Shown one piece after another: positions 34,976-42,694 of a stretch of 64,000 nucleotides of DNA. This DNA comes from Bin5 sp965200615 (lineage in GTDB: Bacteria; Chloroflexota; Anaerolineae; Caldilineales; Caldilineaceae), in NCBI GenBank assembly GCA_965200615.1, contig OZ241377.1, positions 4,836,001 through 4,900,000 on the forward strand, read 5' to 3'. Positions within the stretch are counted from its first letter, which is position 1. Each line of letters opens with the position of its first letter. A program made the translations under genes and the position numbers. The notes beneath the pieces are model-generated. The model did not search any database. It saw nothing but the letters and a program-made list of their open reading frames with translations, and was not told the DNA's origin.

Positions 34976-36329
34976 ATGCCAACCCAGCCCAATATTCTTT
35001 TTCTCATTGCCGACGACCACCGCGCTTCGGCGATTGGGGCCTATGGGGATCCCACTGTACGGACGCCTGCATTGGACCAGCTTTGCGCGGAGGGGGCCTC
35101 CTTCCGCCGGAACTGCCACATGGGCGGATTGCGCGTGGCCGTCTGTGTGCCGACTCGGGCCTGCATTCACACCGGCGCGCATGTGTTCCGGGCTTCGGTC
35201 GGCAACGACATCAAAAACCACCAGACCCTGAATGCGCTGGATCCGGGCCACACATACCTGGCCGAGCTGTTCCGCCAGAATGGGTACGCCACGTTCGCCA
35301 CAGGAAAATGGCACAATGACGCCGCCAGCTTTGCCCGTTCTTTCGGCGAATCGGAGAATGTTTTTTTCGGCGGCATGGACAGCCACTTCGCGGTCCCGGT
35401 CCAGGACTTCGACCCGACCGGCGCTTACGACAGGAGCCGCCAGCGCATAGGCGACCAGTTTTCGACCGACCTGTTCGGAGATGCGGCTATTCGCTTTCTT
35501 GAGCGACAGGACGGGAAGCCGCCCGTTCTTTCTGTACTGCGCCTTCACCGCGCCCCACGATCCCCGCACGCCGCCGCAGGACTGGTCCGGCGTTTACAGG
35601 CCGGAAGCAATGCCTCTGCCCGCCAACTTTGCAGGGATTCATCCGTTTGACAACGGGGATATGTGGTTACGCGACGAGAAACTGGCGGAATTTCCGCGTA
35701 CGGCGGAGGACACGCGAAGGCATATTGCCGAGTATTACGGCATGATCTCCGATATGGACGAAAAGATCGGTGAAATGCTGGCCGCGCTGTCGCGCAATGG
35801 GCTGGCGGAGGACACGATCATCGTCTATACCGCCGATCACGGGCTGTCTGTCGGCCAGCACGGCCTCTTGGGCAAACAGAATCTGTACGACCACAGCGTG
35901 CGCGTCCCATTGATACTGCGCGGGCCCGGCGTGCCTGCCGGCAAGCAGATTGAAGCGCTTACCCACACATTTGATGTGTATCCGACTCTCTGTGAGCTTG
36001 CAGGGTTGGAGATTCCTGAGAGTGTGGATGCAAAATCTCTGGCGCCGCTGATGGAAGGAACTGTCACAGCAACCAGACCATACTTGCATTCGGTTTACAT
36101 GCACGTCCAGCGGATGACCCAGGATCAGGAGTGGAAACTGATCTCCTATCGCCGCGACGGAGATCAGGGGAGTGATCGAACTCAACTCTTCCACCTCGTG
36201 TCCGACCCTTGGGAGTTGAACGACCTTTCAGAGGACGCGTCAGTCGCGACAGAGAGGGAGAGGCTGGAAGAGGAGCTGGCCCGCTGGCAAGTGGAGGTGG
36301 GAGATCCCGTGCTCACGGCGGAGAGGTAG
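34976..36329 (+). pseudogene. Sulfatase interrupted by a frameshift
   Basis: The first frame (34976 to about 35520) begins MPTQPNILFLIADDHRASAI and carries the formylglycine motif Cys57-V-P-T-R61. The second (from about 35520 to 36329) carries FFLYCAFTAPHDPRTPP, TADHGLSVGQHGLLGK and DPWELNDLS. The frames meet where AAGCCGCCCGTTC reads DGKPPVL in one and GSRPFF in the other, so one base too many within the CCGCCCG stretch explains the break. Everything else is intact, so a sequencing error, a very recent mutation or slippage are all possible. With one base removed, the product would be about 450 residues. It lies just after the ABC exporter. Confidence 0.85.
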
Positions 36330-36628
36330 CAGAGATCCTGTTGCTTCCTTGCGGCATGCGCTGTTGCATTTCACTAAATCGCGCACGATTTCCTGGATCT
36401 CACTGAAATCCTCGCGACGCACAAGGTCGTTTTAAGAGCTGTAGATGACATCTGCCAGTAATTGCGCCTGATTATTCGTCAAAGACAGCTGAGAGTCGCT
36501 CCAACATATGAATGCGGTCTGCCATTCGATTTGTGATCCCGAAGAATCCATATGACCCAATACATCCGCCGGCATTGCAAGAGCTACAGGCAGTTTCAGG
36601 CGTCACTGCAAATTGCCTGAATCAGAAG
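36330..36628. other. Intergenic region before the ilv promoter
   Basis: About 300 bases with no gene I can support. On the minus strand a short stretch around 36330-36430 reads REDFSEIQEIVRDLVKC and could be a trace of a coiled-coil protein, but it is too short to call. Confidence 0.4.
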
Positions 36629-36656
36629 TTGCACAACTCCTCAATCTGCATATAAT
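36629..36656 (+). promoter_or_regulatory. Predicted promoter of the ilv-leu operon
   Basis: TTGCAC, a 16-base spacer and a perfect TATAAT (36651-36656). Transcription would start near 36663, about 40 bases ahead of the leader peptide. Confidence 0.55.
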
Positions 36657-36701
36657 AGGGCGAAGCTGTTGACTCGCGACCGAATTTGTCGCCAATTTTC
36701 A

Positions 36702-36800
36702 ATGAAAATGAGTAGCATCTCTGTCTTGAACCTGCTTATCAACCTTACGGTCCTTCTTCACGGCCTTGTAGCCCTTCTTGTAAGCGGCTCTCGGCCTTGA
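36702..36800 (+). CDS. Leu/Val/Ile-rich leader peptide of the ilv operon
   Basis: 32-codon ORF, beginning MKMSSISVLNLLINLTV and ending LVSGSRP. Fifteen residues are branched-chain (nine Leu, four Val, two Ile). The length equals that of E. coli IlvL as I recall it. The stop TGA at 36798-36800 overlaps RNA segment 1 of the attenuator. No strong ribosome site is visible. Scarcity of charged Leu, Val or Ile tRNA would stall ribosomes here and free segment 2 downstream. It is too short for routine gene calling. Confidence 0.78.
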   Translation: MKMSSISVLNLLINLTVLLHGLVALLVSGSRP

Positions 36801-36863
36801 ATGGTTGGCGAAGGCAGGAGTCCGGAAGAACGGACTTCTTACTCAGGTCAGTGCAGACCCTTC
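36794..36863 (+). promoter_or_regulatory. Attenuator switch of the ilv leader
   Basis: Segment 1 GCCTT (36794-36798, at the leader stop) pairs with AAGGC in segment 2 (36811-36815). Segment 2 GAAGG (36810-36814) can pair instead with segment 3 CCTTC (36859-36863), the 5' arm of the terminator. Between segments 2 and 3 lies an independent hairpin, GGAGTCCG (36817-36824) with CGGACTTC (36831-36838), eight pairs with one G-U and a GAAGAA loop, a candidate pause hairpin. The 1:2, 2:3 and 3:4 logic is that of trp-type attenuators. The 2:3 pairing is only five bases and so is less certain than the terminator. Confidence 0.55.
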
Positions 36864-36883
36864 CTCAACCGGGAAGGGTTTTT
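36857..36883 (+). terminator. Rho-independent terminator of the ilv leader
   Basis: ACCCTTCC (36857-36864) pairs perfectly with GGAAGGGT (36872-36879) across a seven-base loop, followed by a run of five T (36879-36883). It lies about 145 bases ahead of ilvB, so it must be conditional for the operon to be expressed. Confidence 0.88.
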
Positions 36884-37026
36884 CTTTAGCAGGAGAATGC
36901 GTTTCTGGGAACAAGCGCACCCTGCGCAGCATCTCAGGAGCGCAAGAGCGGGATGGCGGACGCCCGGCCAAGTGGGTCTGATTGACCATCCCAACAGAAT
37001 ATGAGCCAGGTAGCAGGAGGTAAAGG

Positions 37027-38817
37027 ATGGCGCTAGCCAAGAGAGAACCTGAGAATAGCGGATACGACCTGGGCCCCCAGGAGATGACCGGGTCGGAGAT
37101 GATCTGGGAGTCCCTTCTTCGTGAGGGCGTCCAAATCGTCTTTGGCCATCCGGGCGGAGCGATTTTGCCGGCTTACGACGCGCTTGCCGAATATGAGGGG
37201 GACGGCCGCATCCATCACGTCCTCGTGCGGCACGAGCAGTGCGCGGCGCATATGGCCGACGGTTTCGCTCGCGCCACGGGGGACGTAGGCGTTTGCATTG
37301 TCACCAGCGGTCCGGGGGCGACGAACCTTGTCACCGGTCTGGCAACTGCGCAGATGGACAGTGTGCCCGTTGTCGCGATCACCGGCCAGGTGCCGACCAA
37401 CCTGCTGGGTACGGACGCGTTTCAGGAATCGGACGTTGTGGGCGTCTCGCAGCCTGTGTGCAAACACAACTACCTGGTGACCGATATTGCCGAACTGCCG
37501 CTGGTGATGAAAGAGGCCTTCTACATCGCTCGCGAAGGCCGGCCGGGCGTTGTATTGGTCGACATCTGCAAGGATGTTCAGATTGAGACCGGCACTTTTC
37601 GCTATGATTTCAAGATAAACCTGCCCGGTTTCGAGCCGTGGCCGGAATACAGTCGCGAAGAAGTGCAGGCGGCGGCTGACCTGTTGAACGAGTCTGAGCG
37701 TCCGCTGATCCTTGCGGGGCACGGCGTCCACCTGTCGAATACCAGCGAAGAGCTGCTCCAGCTTGTAGAAAAGGCCGGCATACCCGTTGTTACGACGCTG
37801 CTTGGCACAGGGAACATCCCTGAGACGCACCCGCTGAGCCTGGGAATGGGCGGAATGCACGGAGAGGCGTTCGCAAATCGGGCGGTACAGGCCTGCGATG
37901 TGCTTATCGCAATGGGAATGCGCTTCGACGACCGCATCACCGGGCGGCTGGACCGCTTTGCCGCGAACGCCAAGATCATCCACTTTGAACTGGACAAGGC
38001 GGAGGTCGGCAAAAACATTGTGCCTGACGTGGCCGTGGTAGGTGATCTGGCAGACACGCTGCCGGCCTATCTGCCGCTTGTGGAGGAACGGCGCCACCAG
38101 GAATGGGTAGACACGCTGAGCGAGTGGCGTTCGGAGACGGACGAGGCCGACATCATCCAGTTCGAAGTCGAAGAGTTGATTCCTCCCTACGTTATCCGGC
38201 AGCTGTGGCATGCTACCGAGCGGATCGATAAGCGCGTTATCGTTGTCACCGACGTCGGCCAGCACCAGATGTGGGAGAGTCAGTACTATATTCACGAACA
38301 TGCCGGGATGCTGTTGACCAGCGGCGGCCTCGGCACGATGGGATACGCCTTGCCGGCGGCCCTCGGCGCGCAGATGTCCGACCCGGGGGCGCTGGTCTGG
38401 TGCGTGGCCGGTGACGGCGGATTCCAGATGACTTTGCAGGAGCTGGCCACTATTCAGCAGGAGAAGCTACCGGTAAAAATCGCCATTATCAACAACGGAT
38501 TCCTGGGTATGGTGCGCCAGTGGCAGCAGATCTTTTACGACAAGCGCTATGTGGGCACGCCGATCCTTTCGCCGGACTACGTAAAGCTGGCCGATGCATA
38601 CGACATCCCCGCCGCCGTGGTCCGCCATCCAAGCGAGGTAGTGCCTGTCCTGGAACAAGCGCACGCAACCGATGGGCCGTTCCTGGTCGATTTCCAGGTG
38701 AAAGAGGAAGTGAATGTTTATCCGATGGTGGCGCCCGGCGCCGCCGTGGACGAACTGATCCGGCGCCCGAAGCCCGGATATGTCCAAGGATACAGCGGCG
38801 TGCAGCCGAGCTGGTAA
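37027..38817 (+). CDS. ilvB: Acetolactate synthase, large catalytic subunit
   Basis: 596-residue thiamine-diphosphate enzyme that makes acetolactate or acetohydroxybutyrate, the first common step to valine, leucine and isoleucine. It shows VFGHPGGAILPAYDAL, the catalytic Glu in LVRHEQCAAHMADGFARATG, and the ThDP/Mg motif GDGGFQMTLQELATIQQ through NNGFLGMVRQWQ. AGGAGGT six bases ahead of the ATG is a textbook ribosome site. It is the first enzyme gene after the attenuator, and the regulatory subunit follows 92 bases later. Confidence 0.97.
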   Translation: MALAKREPENSGYDLGPQEMTGSEMIWESLLREGVQIVFGHPGGAILPAYDALAEYEGDGRIHHVLVRHEQCAAHMADGFARATGDVGVCIVTSGPGATNLVTGLATAQMDSVPVVAITGQVPTNLLGTDAFQESDVVGVSQPVCKHNYLVTDIAELPLVMKEAFYIAREGRPGVVLVDICKDVQIETGTFRYDFKINLPGFEPWPEYSREEVQAAADLLNESERPLILAGHGVHLSNTSEELLQLVEKAGIPVVTTLLGTGNIPETHPLSLGMGGMHGEAFANRAVQACDVLIAMGMRFDDRITGRLDRFAANAKIIHFELDKAEVGKNIVPDVAVVGDLADTLPAYLPLVEERRHQEWVDTLSEWRSETDEADIIQFEVEELIPPYVIRQLWHATERIDKRVIVVTDVGQHQMWESQYYIHEHAGMLLTSGGLGTMGYALPAALGAQMSDPGALVWCVAGDGGFQMTLQELATIQQEKLPVKIAIINNGFLGMVRQWQQIFYDKRYVGTPILSPDYVKLADAYDIPAAVVRHPSEVVPVLEQAHATDGPFLVDFQVKEEVNVYPMVAPGAAVDELIRRPKPGYVQGYSGVQPSW

Positions 38818-38909
38818 CTGCTTGGCAAGCAGTTTGCCGGCAGATTGCAAGTGCCCGGATGGTGGACGCCTCCGGAAACTGAAAAAAGGAATCGCCACGG
38901 GGGAAACCA

Positions 38910-39470
38910 ATGCAATATACTCTTGTCGCCTGGATGCGTGACAAGCCCGGCGTCCTGAATCGGGTGTCAGGTATGCTGCGCAGGCGGAACTTCAATATCG
39001 ACAGCCTTCAGGTCAGCCACAGCGAGACGCCCGGCATCAGTCGCATGACCTTCGTGGTCGATGGTGACGAGCGGGTGGCCGACCAGGTGGTCAAACAGCT
39101 GCGCAAAGTCGTGGACGTAACCGCGGTGGAGGACATCACGAACCGGCTGGCCATTCTGCGCGAGCTGGCTCTGATCCGGGTTCGGACGACGCCGGCGACG
39201 CGCGGGGAGATTATGCAGTTCGCTGAAATCTACCGGGCACAGATCGTGGATGTAAACGCGGAGAATCTCGTCGTGCAGGCGGTTGGCACGGAAGACAAGG
39301 TCGATTCTCTGATCGAGCTGCTGCGCCCCTTCGGCATTGAGGAGATGGTGCGCACGGGCCGCGTCGCCCTGTGCCGCGGTGACGAGCGGCCGAAACGGAA
39401 CAGGCAGCCGACGTCCATATTCAAAGCCGCGGCCAGCCTCAATGGCAGCGGGCACGGCGACCAGGAGTAG
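38910..39470 (+). CDS. ilvN: Acetolactate synthase, small regulatory subunit
   Basis: 186-residue regulatory subunit. The N-terminal ACT domain (YTLVAWMRDKPGVLNRVSGMLRRRNFNIDSLQVSHSE) binds the feedback inhibitor, usually valine. The second half (VDVNAENLVVQAVGTEDKVDSLIELLRPFGIEEMVRTGRVAL) is typical of IlvH/IlvN proteins. GGGGG lies upstream of the ATG. The extra C-terminal 15 residues (RQPTSIFKAAASLNG onward) are not conserved. Confidence 0.95.
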   Translation: MQYTLVAWMRDKPGVLNRVSGMLRRRNFNIDSLQVSHSETPGISRMTFVVDGDERVADQVVKQLRKVVDVTAVEDITNRLAILRELALIRVRTTPATRGEIMQFAEIYRAQIVDVNAENLVVQAVGTEDKVDSLIELLRPFGIEEMVRTGRVALCRGDERPKRNRQPTSIFKAAASLNGSGHGDQE

Positions 39471-39618
39471 ATGGCAAGTTTTTTCTGAAAGGTAAAGGAC
39501 TGTGGCTTGCGCGGGCGCGGTGACCACCATATGGTCCGGTCTCTCGGTGGCAGGCGGGGCGACAGCGGAGAATTGAGAAGCCCACTTAGACCAGGAAACC
39601 AGACTCTCGGAGGGGAAT

Positions 39619-40620
39619 GTGACAACGATCTATTACGAGAATGACGCCGACATTGCGCGGCTGGAAGGCAAGAAGATCGCCGTGATCGGCTACGGCAGCC
39701 AGGGACATGCCCATGCCTTGAACATGAAGGACAGCGGGCAGGACGTTCGCATCGGGTTGCACGAAGGCAGCCGCAGCAAAGCCAAGGCCGAGGCCGACGG
39801 ACTGCGCGTCGTGAACGTGGCCGACGCCGCTCGCGAAGCCGATATGATCATGGTCGTCATTCCCGACCCGATCCAGGGCAAGGTATATGAGGAGCAGATC
39901 CAGCCGAACCTCGAGCCCGGAAACACGTTGATGTTCGCGCACGGTTTCAACGTGCGCTACGGCTTCATCGTTGCGCCGGATGAAGTCGACGTGTCGATGG
40001 TGGCGCCGAAGGCCCCCGGTCACCGCGTGCGGGAGGTCTTTGTCGAAGGTTCCGGCGTTCCCGCCCTGGTCGCCATTCATCAGGACGCCTCAGGCAATGC
40101 CCTGGCCAACGCGCTCGCCTACGCCAAAGCGATCGGCTCAGCGCGCGCCGGCGTGCTGGAAACGACTTTTGCCGAGGAGACCGAGACCGACCTGTTCGGC
40201 GAGCAGACCGTCCTCTGCGGCGGTGTGAGCGAGCTGATCAAGGCCGGTTTCGAGGTCCTGGTCGATGCCGGGTACCAGCCGGAGATCGCCTACTTTGAAT
40301 GTCTGCACGAACTCAAGCTGATCGTGGACCTGATGTACCAGGGCGGGCTGAACTACATGCGCTACAGCGTGAGTGATACGGCAGAGTGGGGCGATTACAA
40401 GAGCGGCCAGCGCGTCGTTACCGAAGAGACCAAGGAATCCATGCGCAAGATCCTGGCCGACATTCAGTCAGGCGCCTTTGCCGAAGAGTGGATGGACGAG
40501 TATCACGGCGGCGGTAAGATCTACTACGAACGTCGCCGCAACGAACAGAACCAGAAGCTTGAAAACGTGGGCAAAGAGTTGCGCAGGATGATGACCTTCC
40601 TGGACGCCAAGGAAGTTTAG
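39619..40620 (+). CDS. ilvC: Ketol-acid reductoisomerase
   Basis: 333-residue class I (short) enzyme that isomerises and reduces acetolactate to dihydroxyisovalerate using NADPH and Mg2+. The Rossmann motif is VIGYGSQGHAHALNMKDSG. The knotted C-terminal domain contains the metal-ligand region AEETETDLFGEQTVLCGG and the YFECLHELKLIVDLMYQGGL helix. It starts at a GTG preceded by GGAGGGG. It is third in the ilv operon. Confidence 0.97.
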   Translation: MTTIYYENDADIARLEGKKIAVIGYGSQGHAHALNMKDSGQDVRIGLHEGSRSKAKAEADGLRVVNVADAAREADMIMVVIPDPIQGKVYEEQIQPNLEPGNTLMFAHGFNVRYGFIVAPDEVDVSMVAPKAPGHRVREVFVEGSGVPALVAIHQDASGNALANALAYAKAIGSARAGVLETTFAEETETDLFGEQTVLCGGVSELIKAGFEVLVDAGYQPEIAYFECLHELKLIVDLMYQGGLNYMRYSVSDTAEWGDYKSGQRVVTEETKESMRKILADIQSGAFAEEWMDEYHGGGKIYYERRRNEQNQKLENVGKELRRMMTFLDAKEV

Positions 40621-40665
40621 GCCAGTGCGGGCAGGTCAGACTCGTGTCGAAAGGGGGTGATGAAC

Positions 40666-40800
40666 ATGGATGACGGCCTTAGTGACCTTAGTCTAAACGC
40701 TGAGTTGTACTCCGCGTTCACGACGTCCACCGCCGCTTTGCGCGAGGGACGAAACTGTCATCTCTTGTACAGATTCACCTCCGGAGGCACATTGCCATGA
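40666..40800 (+). CDS. Small protein overlapping the leuA start
   Basis: 44-residue ORF, MDDGLSDLSLNAELYS to FTSGGTLP, whose stop overlaps the leuA ATG (ATGA). A near-perfect ribosome site, AAAGGGGGTGA, lies just upstream and favours the ATG at 40666. An ATG at 40660 would sit too close to it. Four Leu codons fall among its first 14. It could be a real small protein of the operon, a translation-coupling cistron for leuA or a leucine-sensing leader. I see no terminator or antiterminator between it and leuA. The leuA ribosome site GGAGG is inside its last codons and is part of a short palindrome, CCTCCGGAGG, which translation of this ORF would open. Confidence 0.55.
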   Translation: MDDGLSDLSLNAELYSAFTTSTAALREGRNCHLLYRFTSGGTLP

Positions 40801-42569
40801 CAAACACAGTTGATGCGCAAGAACAGGACGACGCCGCCGTTGAAGGCGGTGCGCCGACCGAGGTTGAGCAGTTCCGCCTGGCCGACGTCGACCAGTGGGC
40901 GAAGGACATTGCCCACGGCAACACAGTTCTCGTTTTCGACACGACACTGCGTGATGGGGAGCAGTCGCCGGGCGCCACACTCAACGAGCAGGAGAAGCTC
41001 GAAATCGCCCGTCAGCTGGCGCGTTTGGGCATCGACATCATGGAGGCAGGGTTTCCTGCAGCCTCACCCGGCGACCTTGCCGCTGTTAAGCGCATAGCCG
41101 AAACTGTGGGCCGCACTCCCCGATTGGATGAAGACGGAAATGTAACCGCGCCGCCTATCGTCGCCGGCCTGGCCAGGGCCAATAAGGACGACATCGACAA
41201 GGCCTGGGAAGCGATGCAGGGCGCGGTGCGGCCCCGCATTCATACCTTCCTCGCCACCAGCGAAATCCATATGCAGCACAAGCTGCGCATGTCGCCCAAC
41301 GAGGTGCTCGAAACAGTAGGCGACATGGTGCAGTACGCCCGCAGCCTGTGCGAGAATGTCGAGTTCAGCCCGGAGGACGCCGGCCGCAGCGACCCGGAAT
41401 TCCTCGTCAAAGTGTGTAGCGTTGCAGTTCAGGCCGGCGCCACCACCCTGAACATTCCAGATACTGTCGGCTACACAACGCCGGAGGAGTTTGGCGAGCT
41501 GATCGAGTACCTGCGCGAGAATGTCGAAGGCGGCAAGGACGTAATCTTCAGCGTTCACTGCCACAACGACCTGGGGCTGGCAACGGCCAACACGCTGGCA
41601 GGCGTGCAGAACGGCGCCCGACAAGTTGAGGTAACCATCAACGGAATCGGCGAACGCGCCGGCAATACCAGTTTGGAAGAGACGGTGATGGCGCTGTACA
41701 CGCGCCAGTCGGTCTTCGACCTGCGCACCAATATCCGCAGCCAGGAAATCCACCGCAGCAGTGACATGGTCAGCCGCTACACCGGCATGGTGATCCAGCC
41801 CAACAAGGCGATTGTGGGCACGAACGCCTTTGCCCATGAGGCCGGCATCCACCAGGACGGCATGCTGAAAAACAAGCGGACCTACGAGATCATGGACGCC
41901 GATACGATAGGCCTGCACCAGAGCCGCCTGGTGCTGGGCAAACATTCCGGCCGCCATGCCCTCGGCGTGCGCCTGCAGGAGATGGGCTACCACCTGGACC
42001 GGGAAAACCTGAATGAGGTCTTCATCCGCTTCAAAGATCTGGCCGACAAGAAGAAGACGGTCACGGACGCGGACATTGAAGCGCTGGTCGCTGATGAACT
42101 CTATCAGCCGGTCGAAATCTGGGAGTTGCTGGGCGTGCAGGTCCAATGCGGGACCAACATGACGCCCACCGCCGTGGCCACGCTGCGCAATAACGAGACC
42201 GGTGCAGAGATCACTGAGGCGAGTTTTGGCGCGGGTCCGGTGGACGCGGTCTACACCTGCATCGATAAGATCGTGCAGCAGCCGAACGAGCTGACCGAGT
42301 TCCTGGTGCAGGCGGTGACCGAAGGGATCGACGCCAACGGCGACGTGACAGTGCGAATCGAGGCACCGGAGAGCCGGGGCCACAGCCGTACAGCCCAGGG
42401 CAGACAGCGGAGGCGGCTCTTCAGCGGGCGCGGGGTTGACACCGATATAATCGTGGCCAGCACCAAAGCCTACCTGCAGGCGCTGAACAAGCTGTGCGCG
42501 GCCGACGAGGACGACGCCCAGGTCGCGATCGCCGCGGGTGATTCTGAGGTGGCTACGGTTGGGATATAG
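40797..42569 (+). CDS. leuA: 2-isopropylmalate synthase
   Basis: 590-residue enzyme that condenses acetyl-CoA with 2-oxoisovalerate, the committed step to leucine. An acidic N-terminal extension of about 40 residues precedes the TIM barrel (FDTTLRDGEQSPGATLNEQEKLEIA). The metal H-x-H is in SVHCHNDLGLATANTLAG, followed by NGIGERAGNTSLEE. The C-terminal leucine-binding regulatory domain starts at about residue 440 (LLGVQVQCGTNMTPTA). A further stretch, ESRGHSRTAQGRQRRR, separates parts of this domain, perhaps a flexible insert. It ends just before a strong terminator, so this gene probably closes the first transcript. Confidence 0.95.
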   Translation: MTNTVDAQEQDDAAVEGGAPTEVEQFRLADVDQWAKDIAHGNTVLVFDTTLRDGEQSPGATLNEQEKLEIARQLARLGIDIMEAGFPAASPGDLAAVKRIAETVGRTPRLDEDGNVTAPPIVAGLARANKDDIDKAWEAMQGAVRPRIHTFLATSEIHMQHKLRMSPNEVLETVGDMVQYARSLCENVEFSPEDAGRSDPEFLVKVCSVAVQAGATTLNIPDTVGYTTPEEFGELIEYLRENVEGGKDVIFSVHCHNDLGLATANTLAGVQNGARQVEVTINGIGERAGNTSLEETVMALYTRQSVFDLRTNIRSQEIHRSSDMVSRYTGMVIQPNKAIVGTNAFAHEAGIHQDGMLKNKRTYEIMDADTIGLHQSRLVLGKHSGRHALGVRLQEMGYHLDRENLNEVFIRFKDLADKKKTVTDADIEALVADELYQPVEIWELLGVQVQCGTNMTPTAVATLRNNETGAEITEASFGAGPVDAVYTCIDKIVQQPNELTEFLVQAVTEGIDANGDVTVRIEAPESRGHSRTAQGRQRRRLFSGRGVDTDIIVASTKAYLQALNKLCAADEDDAQVAIAAGDSEVATVGI

Positions 42570-42589
42570 TTGGGGTATCGAGCAAAGGG

Positions 42590-42626
42590 GCGGCGATGCG
42601 GGAGAAACCGAATCGCCGCTTTTTTT
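42590..42626 (+). terminator. Rho-independent terminator after leuA
   Basis: GCGGCGAT (42590-42597) pairs with ATCGCCGC (42612-42619) over eight bases with no mismatch, followed by seven T. It separates the ilv-leu genes from the novel three-gene block, which must have its own promoter or depend on readthrough. Confidence 0.9.
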
Positions 42627-42694
42627 GTTCTTGGAACTTGAACGAAGAGACCACTCACGTCTCATCTGCTTTACTTCTCAGCGGTCTTGATTCT

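Noticed and set aside
36240..36422. 60-codon minus-strand frame reading REDFSEIQEIVRDLVKC
   Set aside because: Half of it overlaps the sulfatase end, and the similarity to coiled-coil DUF3782-like proteins is too short to claim a gene or remnant.
36630..36900. Possible T-box leader upstream of ilvB
   Set aside because: No AGGGTGGNACCGCG-like T-box sequence. The leader ORF and simple terminator fit ribosome-coupled attenuation.
36801..37004. 67-codon open frame directly after the ilv leader peptide
   Set aside because: It runs through the attenuator and terminator, and it lacks a ribosome site and any recognisable content. RNA structure explains the region better.
37033..38301. 422-codon open frame antisense to ilvB
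   Set aside because: Shadow of a conserved gene with no start signal or motif.
41064..42665. 533-codon open frame antisense to leuA
   Set aside because: It is the complement of conserved leuA sequence and runs through the leuA terminator. It has no family features.
42596..42694. N-terminal extension of paralogue A
   Set aside because: It would be translated from inside the leuA terminator, and it lies before a normal signal peptide that starts from the ATG at 42695.
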